A stretch of DNA of 55,524 bases from contig NZ_JADKZI010000012.1 of the NCBI RefSeq assembly GCF_017811815.1, positions 1 through 55,524 on the forward strand. Direction: 5' to 3'. This document shows, one piece after another, positions 47,521-55,524 of this stretch; within the stretch, counting starts at the first letter, position 1, and the number at the start of each line of letters is the position of its first letter. Made by a program: the position numbers and the translations under genes. The stretch is from Flavonifractor sp. AGMB03687 (GTDB lineage: Bacteria; Bacillota; Clostridia; Oscillospirales; Oscillospiraceae). The notes beneath the pieces were generated by a model. It made no database searches. It was not told the DNA's origin and saw only the letters and a list, made by a program, of their open reading frames with translations.

Positions 47521-48954
47521 TTACGCTATTAAATGTGATAAGGTACAATAAAGGACCTGTTGACAAAGACGAAATATGGGCTGAGAAATTATATTCTCGG
47601 CCCATATTTTATCCATTAGCATTGCAGAAAAGATGGCTTTAACCATCCTTTTTAGGTTTAATGCCATGGCAGACAGGAGACATTCCTCAGTCGCTGCAAG
47701 AATGCCTCGTTTCCGAATTTTTAAAAGGTTATGCTCTCTTTTCATAGCAGCAAAGCTGCCTTCAGCCCATATTTTTCGTTTTCTCATCATGTACAGGTAT
47801 TCCGGAGTATTGACCCTTAAATGCCCTCTGTAAAACGCAGGATAGCAGCTGCTGGCCAAAATTCTTCTACGCACACCGGCTGTATCAAAACAAGTCTTAC
47901 AGGAAGTGCATTTCCGGCAGACATCTCCCTGTACCTGGTAACAACGAAGATATTTCCCTGTGGACTTATTGCAGTTCAGACGGTGATATACAAGAGGCTG
48001 TCCCATTGGGCAAATAAATGTATCCTGTTGCGGATCATATGAAAATCCATATTTACTTGGGTCATTGGGAAAACGGATGGCCGGAATATAACCGGTAATT
48101 CCCAGTAGTTCCAAGCCCCTGTGAACAGCACCAGTGTCATACCCTCTGTCCAAAGCAACTTTCTCCATAGACAGGCCCAACTGTTTTTGCTGCCGTTCCA
48201 AATGCCGCAAAACCAAGAGGCTTTCTTTTTCATTTGCCGGGAATACATCTACTCCTGTAATAATCCCATATTTACAATCTACGGTCGCTTCCATGAGGTA
48301 TCCCACACCTCGTTTGCTCCCGTGGTGGATATAGCCACACTCAGGATCTGTTGTGCTTGTTGTAATCTTTTTGGTGACTGTATGGCTCGCTGGCTTCTTA
48401 AATCCCGGCTGTGATGCAAGCTCCTGGTCCAGATTATCAAGATAGCTCAACATGCTCTGCTCGACTTCAACTTCTATATCCATCCAGCTGTTCCTTGAAA
48501 CTTCGGCTGGGATGTAGCTGCCATCGGAGGCCATCTCTTTGCCGTCTATCAATTTCTGTTCCATGCAGCATCGGACAATTTCCAGAAAGATCTGTTGGAA
48601 CAAGCTGCTCTCATTCCACTTGCGGACTCTTGTTTTGCTGAAGGTAGAATGATCCGGTATCTTTTCTCCAAGCTCAAAGCCACAAAACCAACGATAAGCA
48701 ATGTTTAGCTGAATTTCCTGGACAAGCCGGCGTTCTGACTTGATGCCATAAAGGTATCCCACCAGCAGCATTTTAAACATACTAACAGGGTCAACAGATG
48801 GGCGGCCATTTGCAGGGTAATATGGCGCTACAAGATCGTAGATAAAGTCAAATGAAACCATCTGATTGATTTTCCGAAGTAAGTGATCGCGTGGAATTAA
48901 TTCTGCTATATCCAGAATCACCATACTCATCTGACCGCTTTGCCGTCCCATCAT
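47521..48954 (-). CDS. IS1182-type transposase
   Basis: This 477-residue DDE transposase has an N-terminal DUF772-type helical part (GRPSVDPVSMFKMLLVGYLY, HSTFSKTRVRKWN), catalytic Asp in MASDGSYIPAEV, second Asp in ALDRGYDTGAVHR, a zinc-like CRKCTSCKTC cluster, and Glu in AEGSFAAMKREHNL. The gene has no stop codon within the element: the last ~11 codons (VLYCTLSHLIA) are read from the flanking IS256-type end, so the C-terminus is hybrid. Confidence 0.85.
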   Translation of the reverse strand: MMGRQSGQMSMVILDIAELIPRDHLLRKINQMVSFDFIYDLVAPYYPANGRPSVDPVSMFKMLLVGYLYGIKSERRLVQEIQLNIAYRWFCGFELGEKIPDHSTFSKTRVRKWNESSLFQQIFLEIVRCCMEQKLIDGKEMASDGSYIPAEVSRNSWMDIEVEVEQSMLSYLDNLDQELASQPGFKKPASHTVTKKITTSTTDPECGYIHHGSKRGVGYLMEATVDCKYGIITGVDVFPANEKESLLVLRHLERQQKQLGLSMEKVALDRGYDTGAVHRGLELLGITGYIPAIRFPNDPSKYGFSYDPQQDTFICPMGQPLVYHRLNCNKSTGKYLRCYQVQGDVCRKCTSCKTCFDTAGVRRRILASSCYPAFYRGHLRVNTPEYLYMMRKRKIWAEGSFAAMKREHNLLKIRKRGILAATEECLLSAMALNLKRMVKAIFSAMLMDKIWAENIISQPIFRLCQQVLYCTLSHLIA

Positions 48955-49022
48955 GCTCCATCCCTCCCTTATTTTAATTATACCATGGGAATGGGGTGTT
49001 TGGGACTTTTGTCAACAGGTCC
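47553..49022 (-). mobile_element. IS1182-type element nested in IS256 left end
   Basis: The terminal repeats GGACCTGTTGACAAA (47553-47567) and its complement ending 49022 bound 1470 bp. The direct repeat AATAAA flanks it at 47547-47552 and 49023-49028. Joining the flanks restores an IS256-type left end, AAGGTACAATAAATTGCGC, which pairs with the right end. Confidence 0.8.
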
Positions 49023-49124
49023 AATAAATTGCGCAAATTGAAAACGGCATAAAAAGAGACATGGTTTGCAGACCTCTGGTAGAATGAAGTTACCACACAC
49101 CATTCTGAAAGGAGTCTGTAAACC

Positions 49125-50312
49125 ATGTCTGAGAAGATTGTACAACTGAACGAGGAAGTAATCAAGGGGCAGCTCAAGGAAATGGTCCGGGGCAGCGTCG
49201 AAGAAACGCTGAATGAACTGCTGGAGCAGGAGGCGGAGCTAACCCAGGCTGCCCGCTACGAGCGCAACGAGGCCCGCCAAGGCTACCGCAGCGGCCACTA
49301 CGACCGGAACCTTACCACCACCTCCGGAGACGTGACGCTCCATGTGCCTCGCCTCAAGGGTGTTTCTTTTGAAACGGCCATCATTGAGCGGTATCGCCGC
49401 CGGGAGAGCAGCGTAGAAGAAGCCCTCATTGAGATGTACCTCGCCGGCGTCTCTGTGCGCCGGGTGGAGGATATAACAGAAGCTTTATGGGGCAGCAAGG
49501 TATCTCCGTCCACCATCAGCGAGCTGAACAAGAAAGCCTATGTCCACATCGAGGATTGGCGGAACCGTCCCTTACAAGGCGGTAAGTATCCGTACGTTTA
49601 TGTGGACGGTATCTACCTGCGGCGCAACTGGGGAGGAGAGTATGAAAATGTTGCAATATTGGTGGCAATTGCGGTGAACGAGGACGGATACCGTGAGGTC
49701 CTGGGCGCGGCCGAGGGTATGAAAGAGGACAAGGCCAGCTGGGTGAATTTCTTCCAGTGGCTTAAAAGCCGTGGACTGGACGGCGTGAAACTCATTGTCG
49801 GGGACAAGTGTCTGGGAATGCTGGACGCTGTAGGGGAAGTGTTTCCTGACGCCAAATACCAACGCTGCACAGTCCATTTTTACCGCAATGTGTTTTCCGT
49901 CGTCCCTCGATCCAAGGTAAAACTGGTGGCTAAGATGCTCAAGGCGATCCATGCCCAGGAGAGCAAGAAGGCGGCCCGAGAGAAAGCGAAAGCTGTGGTG
50001 GCTCAGCTGAAGGAAATGAAGTTAAAAGAGGCCGCTAAGAAAGTAGAGGATAGTGTCGAGGAAACGCTGACTTACTGTGATTTTCCCTATGAGCATTGGA
50101 CGCGGATCCGTACCAACAATGTAATTGAACGGCTGAACCGGGAGATTCGCCGCCGCACCCGTGTGGTGGGAACATTCCCGGACGGCAATTCTGCTTTGAT
50201 GCTGGTTTGTGCCCGATTACGCCATGTGGCCGGAACCCAGTGGGGCAACAAGAAGTACATGAATATGAAGCATTTGGAGGCGGCTCTGGAAGACGCCTCT
50301 ATTGCTGGCTGA
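49125..50312 (+). CDS. IS256-family (mutator type) transposase
   Basis: This 395-residue transposase has the mutator features TISELNKKAYVHIEDWRNRP, VYVDGIYLRRNWGGE (first Asp), VKLIVGDKCLGMLDAVGEV (second Asp), YQRCTVHFYRNVF (the CxxH motif) and RTNNVIERLNREIRRRTRVV (Glu). It starts MSEKIVQLNEEV after AAAGGAGTCTGTAAACC. It seems complete, but its left terminal repeat is split by the nested element, so the copy may be immobile. Confidence 0.9.
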   Translation: MSEKIVQLNEEVIKGQLKEMVRGSVEETLNELLEQEAELTQAARYERNEARQGYRSGHYDRNLTTTSGDVTLHVPRLKGVSFETAIIERYRRRESSVEEALIEMYLAGVSVRRVEDITEALWGSKVSPSTISELNKKAYVHIEDWRNRPLQGGKYPYVYVDGIYLRRNWGGEYENVAILVAIAVNEDGYREVLGAAEGMKEDKASWVNFFQWLKSRGLDGVKLIVGDKCLGMLDAVGEVFPDAKYQRCTVHFYRNVFSVVPRSKVKLVAKMLKAIHAQESKKAAREKAKAVVAQLKEMKLKEAAKKVEDSVEETLTYCDFPYEHWTRIRTNNVIERLNREIRRRTRVVGTFPDGNSALMLVCARLRHVAGTQWGNKKYMNMKHLEAALEDASIAG

Positions 50313-50408
50313 CCTCATCCAGCCAGAGTCTGCAAACTAATTTGCGCATAATTCTTGACAGTACCTTAAATGTCTGTTTCGCTGTTCAGAGTAGCAGCAA
50401 ACAAAAAA

Positions 50409-50451
50409 GCCCCCGCCCCAAGCACAATCGAGTGCCTACTGGGGTGGGGGC
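50409..50451. terminator. Terminator between IS256 end and ABC gene
   Basis: GCCCCCGCCCC pairs with GGGGTGGGGGC (one mismatch). AAAAAA precedes and TTTT follows, so it can act in both directions. Confidence 0.7.
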
Positions 50452-50530
50452 CGCTGTTTTATATTACAGATCCTGATAGCCGGAAAGCCCTTGTGATAAT
50501 GCCTCAGCAAAACTGCATACCACAAAAGTA

Positions 50531-52162
50531 TTAAAGATTTGTGAGGGAAATAACAACATCGGCAATATCGTTAAGTGACCTGTCGTGGGTAACGATTACT
50601 GTTATTTTGCCCTTTTTTGTTGCCGTTAAGTAGTCTTTAAATGCTTGCACAGATTCTCTATCCAGAGCTGATGTGGGCTCATCCAAGACCAATACATTGG
50701 GATTCTTTATCAGTGCACGAATAAGGCATATTTTCTGCTTTTCACCCCCTGAAAGATTAGAAGCATTTTCTCCGACTATAGTGTTCATTTTGTTAGGCAG
50801 GGAATTGATGAAGCCATCCAAGCCGAACAAATTGGTGTAATAGTCTATCATTCCCTTTTCCTTTGGGGGAGAACCAAGAGTAATATTAAAATAAATAGTG
50901 TCCTCAAACAAAAGCGGCTCTTGCTCAACAATACCCAAAAGATTTTGATATATTTTTGGTAAATCAATTTTCCCTATAGGGTACTCATTATAATAAATTT
51001 TATCAGCACACTCATTGGTGTATAGCCCCAAAATAGAATTGATTAGTGTTGTCTTCCCGGAGCCATTTGGACCTGCTATAACATATATCTTGCCTTCCTC
51101 AAATTCTACTGAAACAGAATTTAAAATATATTTTTGACCGAAGCGTTTCGAATAATTATGTAGGGCAATTTTTGAAATGTGAGTAAGTTCAATAGAACCA
51201 ATAGGATCAGGAGTTCGTTCAAGAATTTCAGTTATCCGTTTAAATGAAACCATAATATCCTGAACATTTTTTCCTAAAGAGAAGAAGTATCTTGTTGATG
51301 TCAGCATGATGCTAAAATAGCTTGATATAATTGTGAACTGCCCTACACTTAATTTGCCTTGTAAAACTAATATACCACCATAAAGGAATAAAAAAATGTG
51401 TGCAACACAGAGAATAATACTGTCTAGACCCGTAAAAATATATGATATCTTTTGGTATTGAATTGCAGCGTGAAAAACATGATCAAAAGACGAATTAAGA
51501 CGATAAATGAATTGTGAACATAATGCGTTTACTTTTAGCTGTTTGATGTGGGATATTTGTTCAAAAAGTTTACTAAAATATTCAGCTTGCTTCTCTTTGA
51601 ATTTAAAGCTGGTCGTGAACAATTTCTTTTTGAGTATTTGGTATACGATAAAATAGCAGGGAATGAGAATGAACAAGGAGACTGCTATTAGAGGATTAAA
51701 AAAGAAAATGACTAAGAATGAAAGTAATATAGTGACAAAATTGATTACAATGCTTTGAATAATACTGATGCAGAAAGTCATGAGTGCATTGGAATCATTA
51801 TTTGCTTTTTGATTAAGGTAGGCGGTGTCTTCTGACTCGATAAAGGATAATGGTAAATGCTGAATATGAGAAATGACATCACGATTGAGTTCAAATCCCA
51901 TCCTTGTCTGTAAGGAGATAAATAGCTTATTACTTATGTATCCTAAAAGAACCGAACCTAGCGACAGGGAAAAGTATAAAGCACAATACTGAAGTAGGCT
52001 GCCGATGCTGTTGCCGGTAATTAAGTAATCTACGAAATTTCCAGATACATAAGGCGTTGCCAAAGAAAAGCAACCCAGAATAATGCACAGCAAAATATAA
52101 AAACATAGTTGCCTACGATGTAGTTTCATGTACTTTTTGCAAAAAAGCAATATATCTTTCAT
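50531..52162 (-). CDS. ABC transporter (fused permease-ATPase), peptide-export type
   Basis: In this 543-residue protein, residues ~15-300 form six membrane helices (YILLCIILGCFSLATPYVSG is the first). Residues ~330-543 form the ATPase, with Walker A GPNGSGKTTLINS, signature NLSGGEKQKICLIRAL, Walker B VLVLDEPTSALD and H-loop VIVTHDRS. No C39 peptidase domain, so a leader would have to be cut elsewhere. ATG 52162 (MKDILLFCKKYM) follows TGGAGGCACAGCATGGC; ATG 52180 is an alternative. It directly follows the radical-SAM remnant, so it probably exported that system's peptide. Confidence 0.85.
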   Translation of the reverse strand: MKDILLFCKKYMKLHRRQLCFYILLCIILGCFSLATPYVSGNFVDYLITGNSIGSLLQYCALYFSLSLGSVLLGYISNKLFISLQTRMGFELNRDVISHIQHLPLSFIESEDTAYLNQKANNDSNALMTFCISIIQSIVINFVTILLSFLVIFFFNPLIAVSLFILIPCYFIVYQILKKKLFTTSFKFKEKQAEYFSKLFEQISHIKQLKVNALCSQFIYRLNSSFDHVFHAAIQYQKISYIFTGLDSIILCVAHIFLFLYGGILVLQGKLSVGQFTIISSYFSIMLTSTRYFFSLGKNVQDIMVSFKRITEILERTPDPIGSIELTHISKIALHNYSKRFGQKYILNSVSVEFEEGKIYVIAGPNGSGKTTLINSILGLYTNECADKIYYNEYPIGKIDLPKIYQNLLGIVEQEPLLFEDTIYFNITLGSPPKEKGMIDYYTNLFGLDGFINSLPNKMNTIVGENASNLSGGEKQKICLIRALIKNPNVLVLDEPTSALDRESVQAFKDYLTATKKGKITVIVTHDRSLNDIADVVISLTNL

Positions 52163-52187
52163 GCCATGCTGTGCCTCCATATTAAGA

Positions 52188-53129
52188 TTACTTTTTAGCT
52201 TTGTTTGCAACCTCTAACGCAAAACGCTGGATCTGCTTTTCTAACACGCCTTTTACCTTAAAGCAGCCCTTAGCGTGATATGTGCCAGTTTCATTATAAC
52301 TAACGACACCGCAGCCACCACCGCAGGCGGGTAAGTAAACGCATTCTCTGCAGTCTTTATCCTCTAAGGGGTTTTTTGACATCCAATCATATAATGCAAA
52401 AGACACATTCACTAGCGAACCGTCGTCTCCGATTTCTCCCATCCGATGCTCATCCATACCAGCATGTTCCCAACACTTATATACATTACAGTCTGGAGTA
52501 ACAGTATATTGACCATCGCTATACAGACCGCAGTACATCCAACGTTGGAAAGGATTTGTATGCATCAAAAAGCCCTGTTTTTCAGCTTCATTCCACAAGT
52601 ATTCAAGAACATCGCCGATTTCATAATCTATATAGCAGTTACCCGAATATGCGGAGCATGCCGATGTACTACCGCGTACAATTCCAAAGTCTATACCACA
52701 CATTGTAAGGCCTTCGCCATTATTGCCGAGATAACGCAGTAGATTCACGGCTTCAGTGGTATTAGTTTTATCGATATTGATTCGGATGATTGTACGTAAT
52801 TTGTTGCTTACTTTAGACAATAACTTAATTGCGCAGATAATGTCGTCGAAGGAACCTTTTCCATTTTTATAAGGACGCCTAGCATCATGAACATCTTTGG
52901 TTCCATCGAGAGTAATCTGTACCATGGTACAATTATAATAGAGAAGTTTGTCAATGATCTCAGATGTTATTAAAGATCCATTAGTGATTATACCGCAAAA
53001 AAGGCTAATTCCATGTGAGTCGCAGTATTTTTTCAGGTTTTCCAAAATATAAAAGCCCTGTATTATATTTACGAGAGGCTCACCGCCGAATATAAAGACT
53101 GCATTTGTTACGATGATGAATAAACTCAT
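52188..53129 (-). pseudogene. Radical SAM/SPASM peptide maturase, N-terminus lost
   Basis: The frame has the middle of a radical SAM barrel: FIFGGEPLVNI (the GGEP SAM-binding motif), IITNGSLIT, VQITLDGTKDVHDARRPY and IIRINIDKTNT. A C-terminal SPASM domain follows (CGLYSDGQYTVTPDCNVYKC, CRECVYLPACGGGC). The N-terminal ~70 residues with the CxxxCxxC cluster motif are absent: the frame starts only about 10 residues before the GGEP region. No active radical SAM enzyme can be made. Its companion ABC gene is intact. The truncation point lies beside the start of a recombinase fragment (53113). Confidence 0.8.
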
Positions 53130-53565
53130 ATTCGGTCAGAAGTTTATATTAAGACCACTTTTTCATGGGTTACGTAACCAAAACAATGCAGCGAGTTTTC
53201 GTAGAATTGAAGAGTTGGAAACTAAAATTGAAAACAACATGGAGCAGAGCCAAGTACTGACAGGTTTAATGGCCAAAGGGTATCTGGAACCTGCTCTGTT
53301 TAATAAAGAAAAGAATGCACTGGAGGCAGAAAGAGAAAGGCTTCTTGCCGAAAAGGATCAACTTACTCGTTCCGTCAATGGCAATTTTGCTAAAGTAGAT
53401 GAAGTTGACCGTCTGCTTAAGTTTGCCACTAAGTCCAAAATGCTCACAGCTTATGAGGATGAGTTGTTTGAAGATTACGTAGAGAGGATTATTGTCTTTT
53501 CACGGGAGGAAGTAGGTTTTGAATTAAAATGTGGAATCACATTGAAGGAAAGGTTGGTGAATTAG
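53113..53565 (+). pseudogene. C-terminal fragment of serine recombinase 1
   Basis: From about residue 30, this frame is the coiled-coil and C-terminal end of a large serine recombinase: RIEELETKIENNMEQSQVL, EAERERLLAEKDQLTRSV and MLTAYEDELFEDYVERIIVF. The N-terminal catalytic domain and zinc ribbon are missing. The first ~25 residues (MMNKLIFGQKFIL) are probably sequence from across the junction. It ends exactly where the second recombinase gene starts. Confidence 0.75.
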
Positions 53566-53979
53566 ATGGGTCACACACCCTATGGATATAGAATTGAAGA
53601 TGGAAAAGCTGTTGTGGATGAAAAGACTTCTGAGCAGGTAAAAGAATTATTTTCCGGATACTTGGCAGGCCTTTCTTTGAAGGAAGCTGCTAAAAAAGCT
53701 GGGATAGATTGTTATCATGCCACAGCAGGTAAGATGTTGCAGAACAAGCACTACCTAGGCGATGAATTTTACCCTCCCATTATTGATGAGGAGACATTTG
53801 AAAAAGCCAGAGAAGAAAAACGAAAACGAGCAGAAAAGCTCGGGAGGATAAGGGAACCTAAAGATGAACCGAAAACGGATTACCCTGTAAAGTTCAAAGC
53901 AAAACCTCTGGTGCAAAAATATGAAGACCCATACAAGCAGGCGGAATATGCCTACAGTTTGATAGAAAGTGAGGTGTAA
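53566..53979 (+). CDS. Short recombinase-domain protein
   Basis: This 137-residue protein has the 'Recombinase' (PF07508-type) domain without a catalytic resolvase domain: MGHTPYGYRIEDGKAVVDEK, AGLSLKEAAKKAGIDC and MLQNKHYLGDEFYPPIIDEE. Such a middle-size helper is found between two full recombinase genes in Clostridia elements with three consecutive recombinases. Its ATG is directly after the stop of the fragment and 4 bp before the next gene starts. It may act as a recombination directionality or assembly partner (inference). Confidence 0.75.
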   Translation: MGHTPYGYRIEDGKAVVDEKTSEQVKELFSGYLAGLSLKEAAKKAGIDCYHATAGKMLQNKHYLGDEFYPPIIDEETFEKAREEKRKRAEKLGRIREPKDEPKTDYPVKFKAKPLVQKYEDPYKQAEYAYSLIESEV

Positions 53980-53982
53980 CAA

Positions 53983-55524
53983 GTGGCAGTGAGTAGAAAT
54001 GTCACAGTGATTCCGGCAATTAAACGAGTCGGAAATAATAAAACTAGTGAGAGCAAACCCAAAATACGAGTGGCTGCTTACTGTCGTGTTTCAACGGATA
54101 GTGAGGAGCAGGCTTCAAGTTATGAAATTCAGATTGAACATTATACAAACTATATTAAGAAAAACAAGGAATGGGAATTGGCAGGGATTTTTGCGGATGA
54201 TGGTATCACAGGTACAAATACCAAAAAGCGTGAAGAGTTCAACCGCATGATTGAGGAATGTATGTCAGGAAAAATAGACATGATCATTACAAAATCCATC
54301 AGCCGATTTGCCAGAAACACGTTAGACTGCCTTAAATACATCCGTCAGTTAAAAGATAAAAACATCGCTGTATTCTTTGAAAAAGAAAATATCAACACCA
54401 TGGATTCCAAGGGTGAAATTATGCTGACTATTATGGCTTCCCTTGCCCAACAGGAAAGCCAATCCTTAAGTCAGAACGTTAAGCTGGGCATTCAGTATCG
54501 ATATCAACAAGGTGAAGTCCAGGTCAACCATAAGCGTTTCCTTGGATACACCAAGGATGAAAACAAGCAACTAGTCATCGACCCCGAGGGTGCAGAGGTT
54601 GTTAAACGGATTTATAGAGAGTACCTTGAAGGAGCTAGTCTTTTACAAATATCAAGAGGACTAGAAGCAGACGGTATTCTTACAGCGGCAGGCAAAGCCA
54701 AATGGAGACCAGAAACACTAAAAAAGATATTGCAGAATGAAAAGTACATCGGTGATGCCCTTCTACAAAAGACATATACGGTTGATTTCCTTTCTAAAAA
54801 GCGGGTCAAGAATAACGGCATCGTTCCCCAGTATTATGTAGAAAACAGCCATGAGCCGATTATTCCAAGGGAGCTTTTTATGCAAGTTCAAGAAGAGATG
54901 GTTCGAAGAGCAAATCTTCGTGGCCGCAAAGGCGGTAAAAAGCGAGTCTATAGCAGCAAGTATGCTTTATCGAGTATTGTTTACTGCGGACACTGCGGCG
55001 ATATTTACCGACGGGTACATTGGAATAACAGAGGCTACAAGTCTATTGTTTGGAGATGTGTTAGCCGATTGGAGGAAAAAGGGTCTGAATGCACTGCTCC
55101 TACCATAAACGAGGAAACATTGCAGACAGCAGTGGTCAAGGCTATTAACGAGCTTTTGGCTAACAAAGAACCCTTCCTCTCAACCTTGCAGAAAAACATA
55201 GCTACTGTATTTAATGAAGAAAATGATAATGCCACCGATGATATTGATGGCAAATTGGAAGAATTACAACAACAGCTTCTTATACAAGCAAAGTCCAAGA
55301 ATGACTATGAAGATGTGGCTGATGAAATTTACCGCCTTCGAGAATTGAAGCAAAATGCACTTGCAGAGAATGCAGAGCGTGAAGGAAAAAGGCAACGAAT
55401 CGCTGAAATGACTGATTTCTTAAATGAACAATCCTGCGAGTTGGAGGAATATGATGAGCAATTAGTAAGGCGGCTTATTGAAAAAGTTACGGTATTTGAT
55501 GATAAGCTCACTGTTGAATTTAAA
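53983..55524 (+). CDS. Large serine recombinase (partial, runs off window)
   Basis: 514 codons with no stop before the window edge. GTG 53983 starts [17 protein letters not shown]. The resolvase domain carries the catalytic Ser37 in [57 protein letters not shown] and [12 protein letters not shown]. The Recombinase domain follows ([33 protein letters not shown]), then the zinc ribbon CGHCGD...[12 protein letters not shown] and the C-terminal coiled coil from about 430. All key residues are present, so it should be active. It probably moves the element that lies to the right. Confidence 0.9.
   Translation, partial: MAVSRNVTVIPAIKRVGNNKTSESKPKIRVAAYCRVSTDSEEQASSYEIQIEHYTNYIKKNKEWELAGIFADDGITGTNTKKREEFNRMIEECMSGKIDMIITKSISRFARNTLDCLKYIRQLKDKNIAVFFEKENINTMDSKGEIMLTIMASLAQQESQSLSQNVKLGIQYRYQQGEVQVNHKRFLGYTKDENKQLVIDPEGAEVVKRIYREYLEGASLLQISRGLEADGILTAAGKAKWRPETLKKILQNEKYIGDALLQKTYTVDFLSKKRVKNNGIVPQYYVENSHEPIIPRELFMQVQEEMVRRANLRGRKGGKKRVYSSKYALSSIVYCGHCGDIYRRVHWNNRGYKSIVWRCVSRLEEKGSECTAPTINEETLQTAVVKAINELLANKEPFLSTLQKNIATVFNEENDNATDDIDGKLEELQQQLLIQAKSKNDYEDVADEIYRLRELKQNALAENAEREGKRQRIAEMTDFLNEQSCELEEYDEQLVRRLIEKVTVFDDKLTVEFK

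Larger units (their letters stand above)
47537..50365 (+). mobile_element. IS256-type element interrupted by IS1182-type element
   Basis: Left end GATAAGGTAC...GCGCAAATT is split by the inserted element; right end AATTTGCGC...GTACC is its inverted repeat. The direct repeat TTAAATGT at 47529-47536 and 50366-50373 is a likely 8-bp target duplication. The only gene of the IS256-type element is at 49125-50312. Confidence 0.7.

Noticed and set aside
48974-49177. 67-codon minus frame beyond the IS1182-type element
   Set aside because: Covers the element end and IS256 leader; no ribosome site or protein-like composition.
1-55524. CRISPR array, tRNA or rRNA gene
   Set aside because: No regularly spaced repeats and no cloverleaf or rRNA-like stretches were seen on either strand by eye; a tRNAscan and Infernal run would settle this.

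Overview
The window looks like part of a gut-type Clostridia genome (Bacillota, probably Oscillospirales). This is an inference from strong AGGAGG ribosome sites, the gene families present and alternating GC-rich and AT-rich blocks. Nearly everything in it is accessory DNA. No rRNA, tRNA, CRISPR array or housekeeping operon is seen, and no relaxase or VirD4-type coupling protein lies inside the window.

Left part (1-15 kb): a patchwork of efflux and regulatory modules. It starts with a MacB-like ABC exporter (125-3387), followed by a structured leader and a Tn916 Orf7/Orf8-like sigma/helix-turn-helix pair (4105-4690), then a CPBP membrane protease. Next come two regulated drug-export modules. 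One is a TetR regulator, a BcrA-type ABC pair, a small membrane protein and an MFS pump (11536 down to 7787), with a divergent PadR regulator and a methyltransferase beyond it. The other is a SAM methyltransferase, a TetR regulator and a MATE pump (15011 down to 12299). A 0.46-kb unit encoding a lone OmpR-type DNA-binding domain, with its hairpin leader, occurs twice (5869-6327 and 11810-12266). The TetR and PadR genes have recognisable local operators.

Middle part (15.2-40.7 kb): about 28 genes, all on the minus strand, look like the accessory body of an integrative conjugative element. The upstream half (40.7-31.4 kb) is a Tad/Flp-type pilus locus in near-canonical order. It holds two TadE-like pseudopilins, an anchored DUF6550-like protein, a large secreted protein, prepilin peptidase, CpaB, TadZ/CpaE, TadA/CpaF, TadB, TadC, a 48-residue basic protein and a DUF6133 pilin-like peptide. 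The downstream half (31.3-15.2 kb) carries DNA-metabolism and unknown proteins: zinc ribbons, two sigma-like factors, SSB, DUF932, a putative ssDNA-binding zinc protein, a YkgJ cysteine-cluster protein, a DUF7659-like protein and two DUF4313 proteins. Many gene boundaries carry a strong GC hairpin. One gene (19157-20036) carries a frameshift near its 5' end.

Right part (41-55.5 kb): two secreted proteins, an ECF sigma/DUF4367 pair, an AbiEi/AbiEii toxin-antitoxin pair with two palindromic operators, an IS5-type element, remnants of other genes, and an IS1182-type element nested in the terminal repeat of an IS256-type element. Then follow a peptide-export ABC transporter and a radical-SAM/SPASM maturase that has lost its radical-SAM cysteines. 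Its truncation point abuts the decapitated first gene of a trio of serine recombinase genes. The third recombinase is catalytically complete in sequence but runs off the window.

The most interesting candidates are the pilus locus with three prepilin-like substrates, the repeated hairpin architecture of that 25-kb block, the truncated RiPP operon at the recombinase junction, and the duplicated winged-helix/leader unit.
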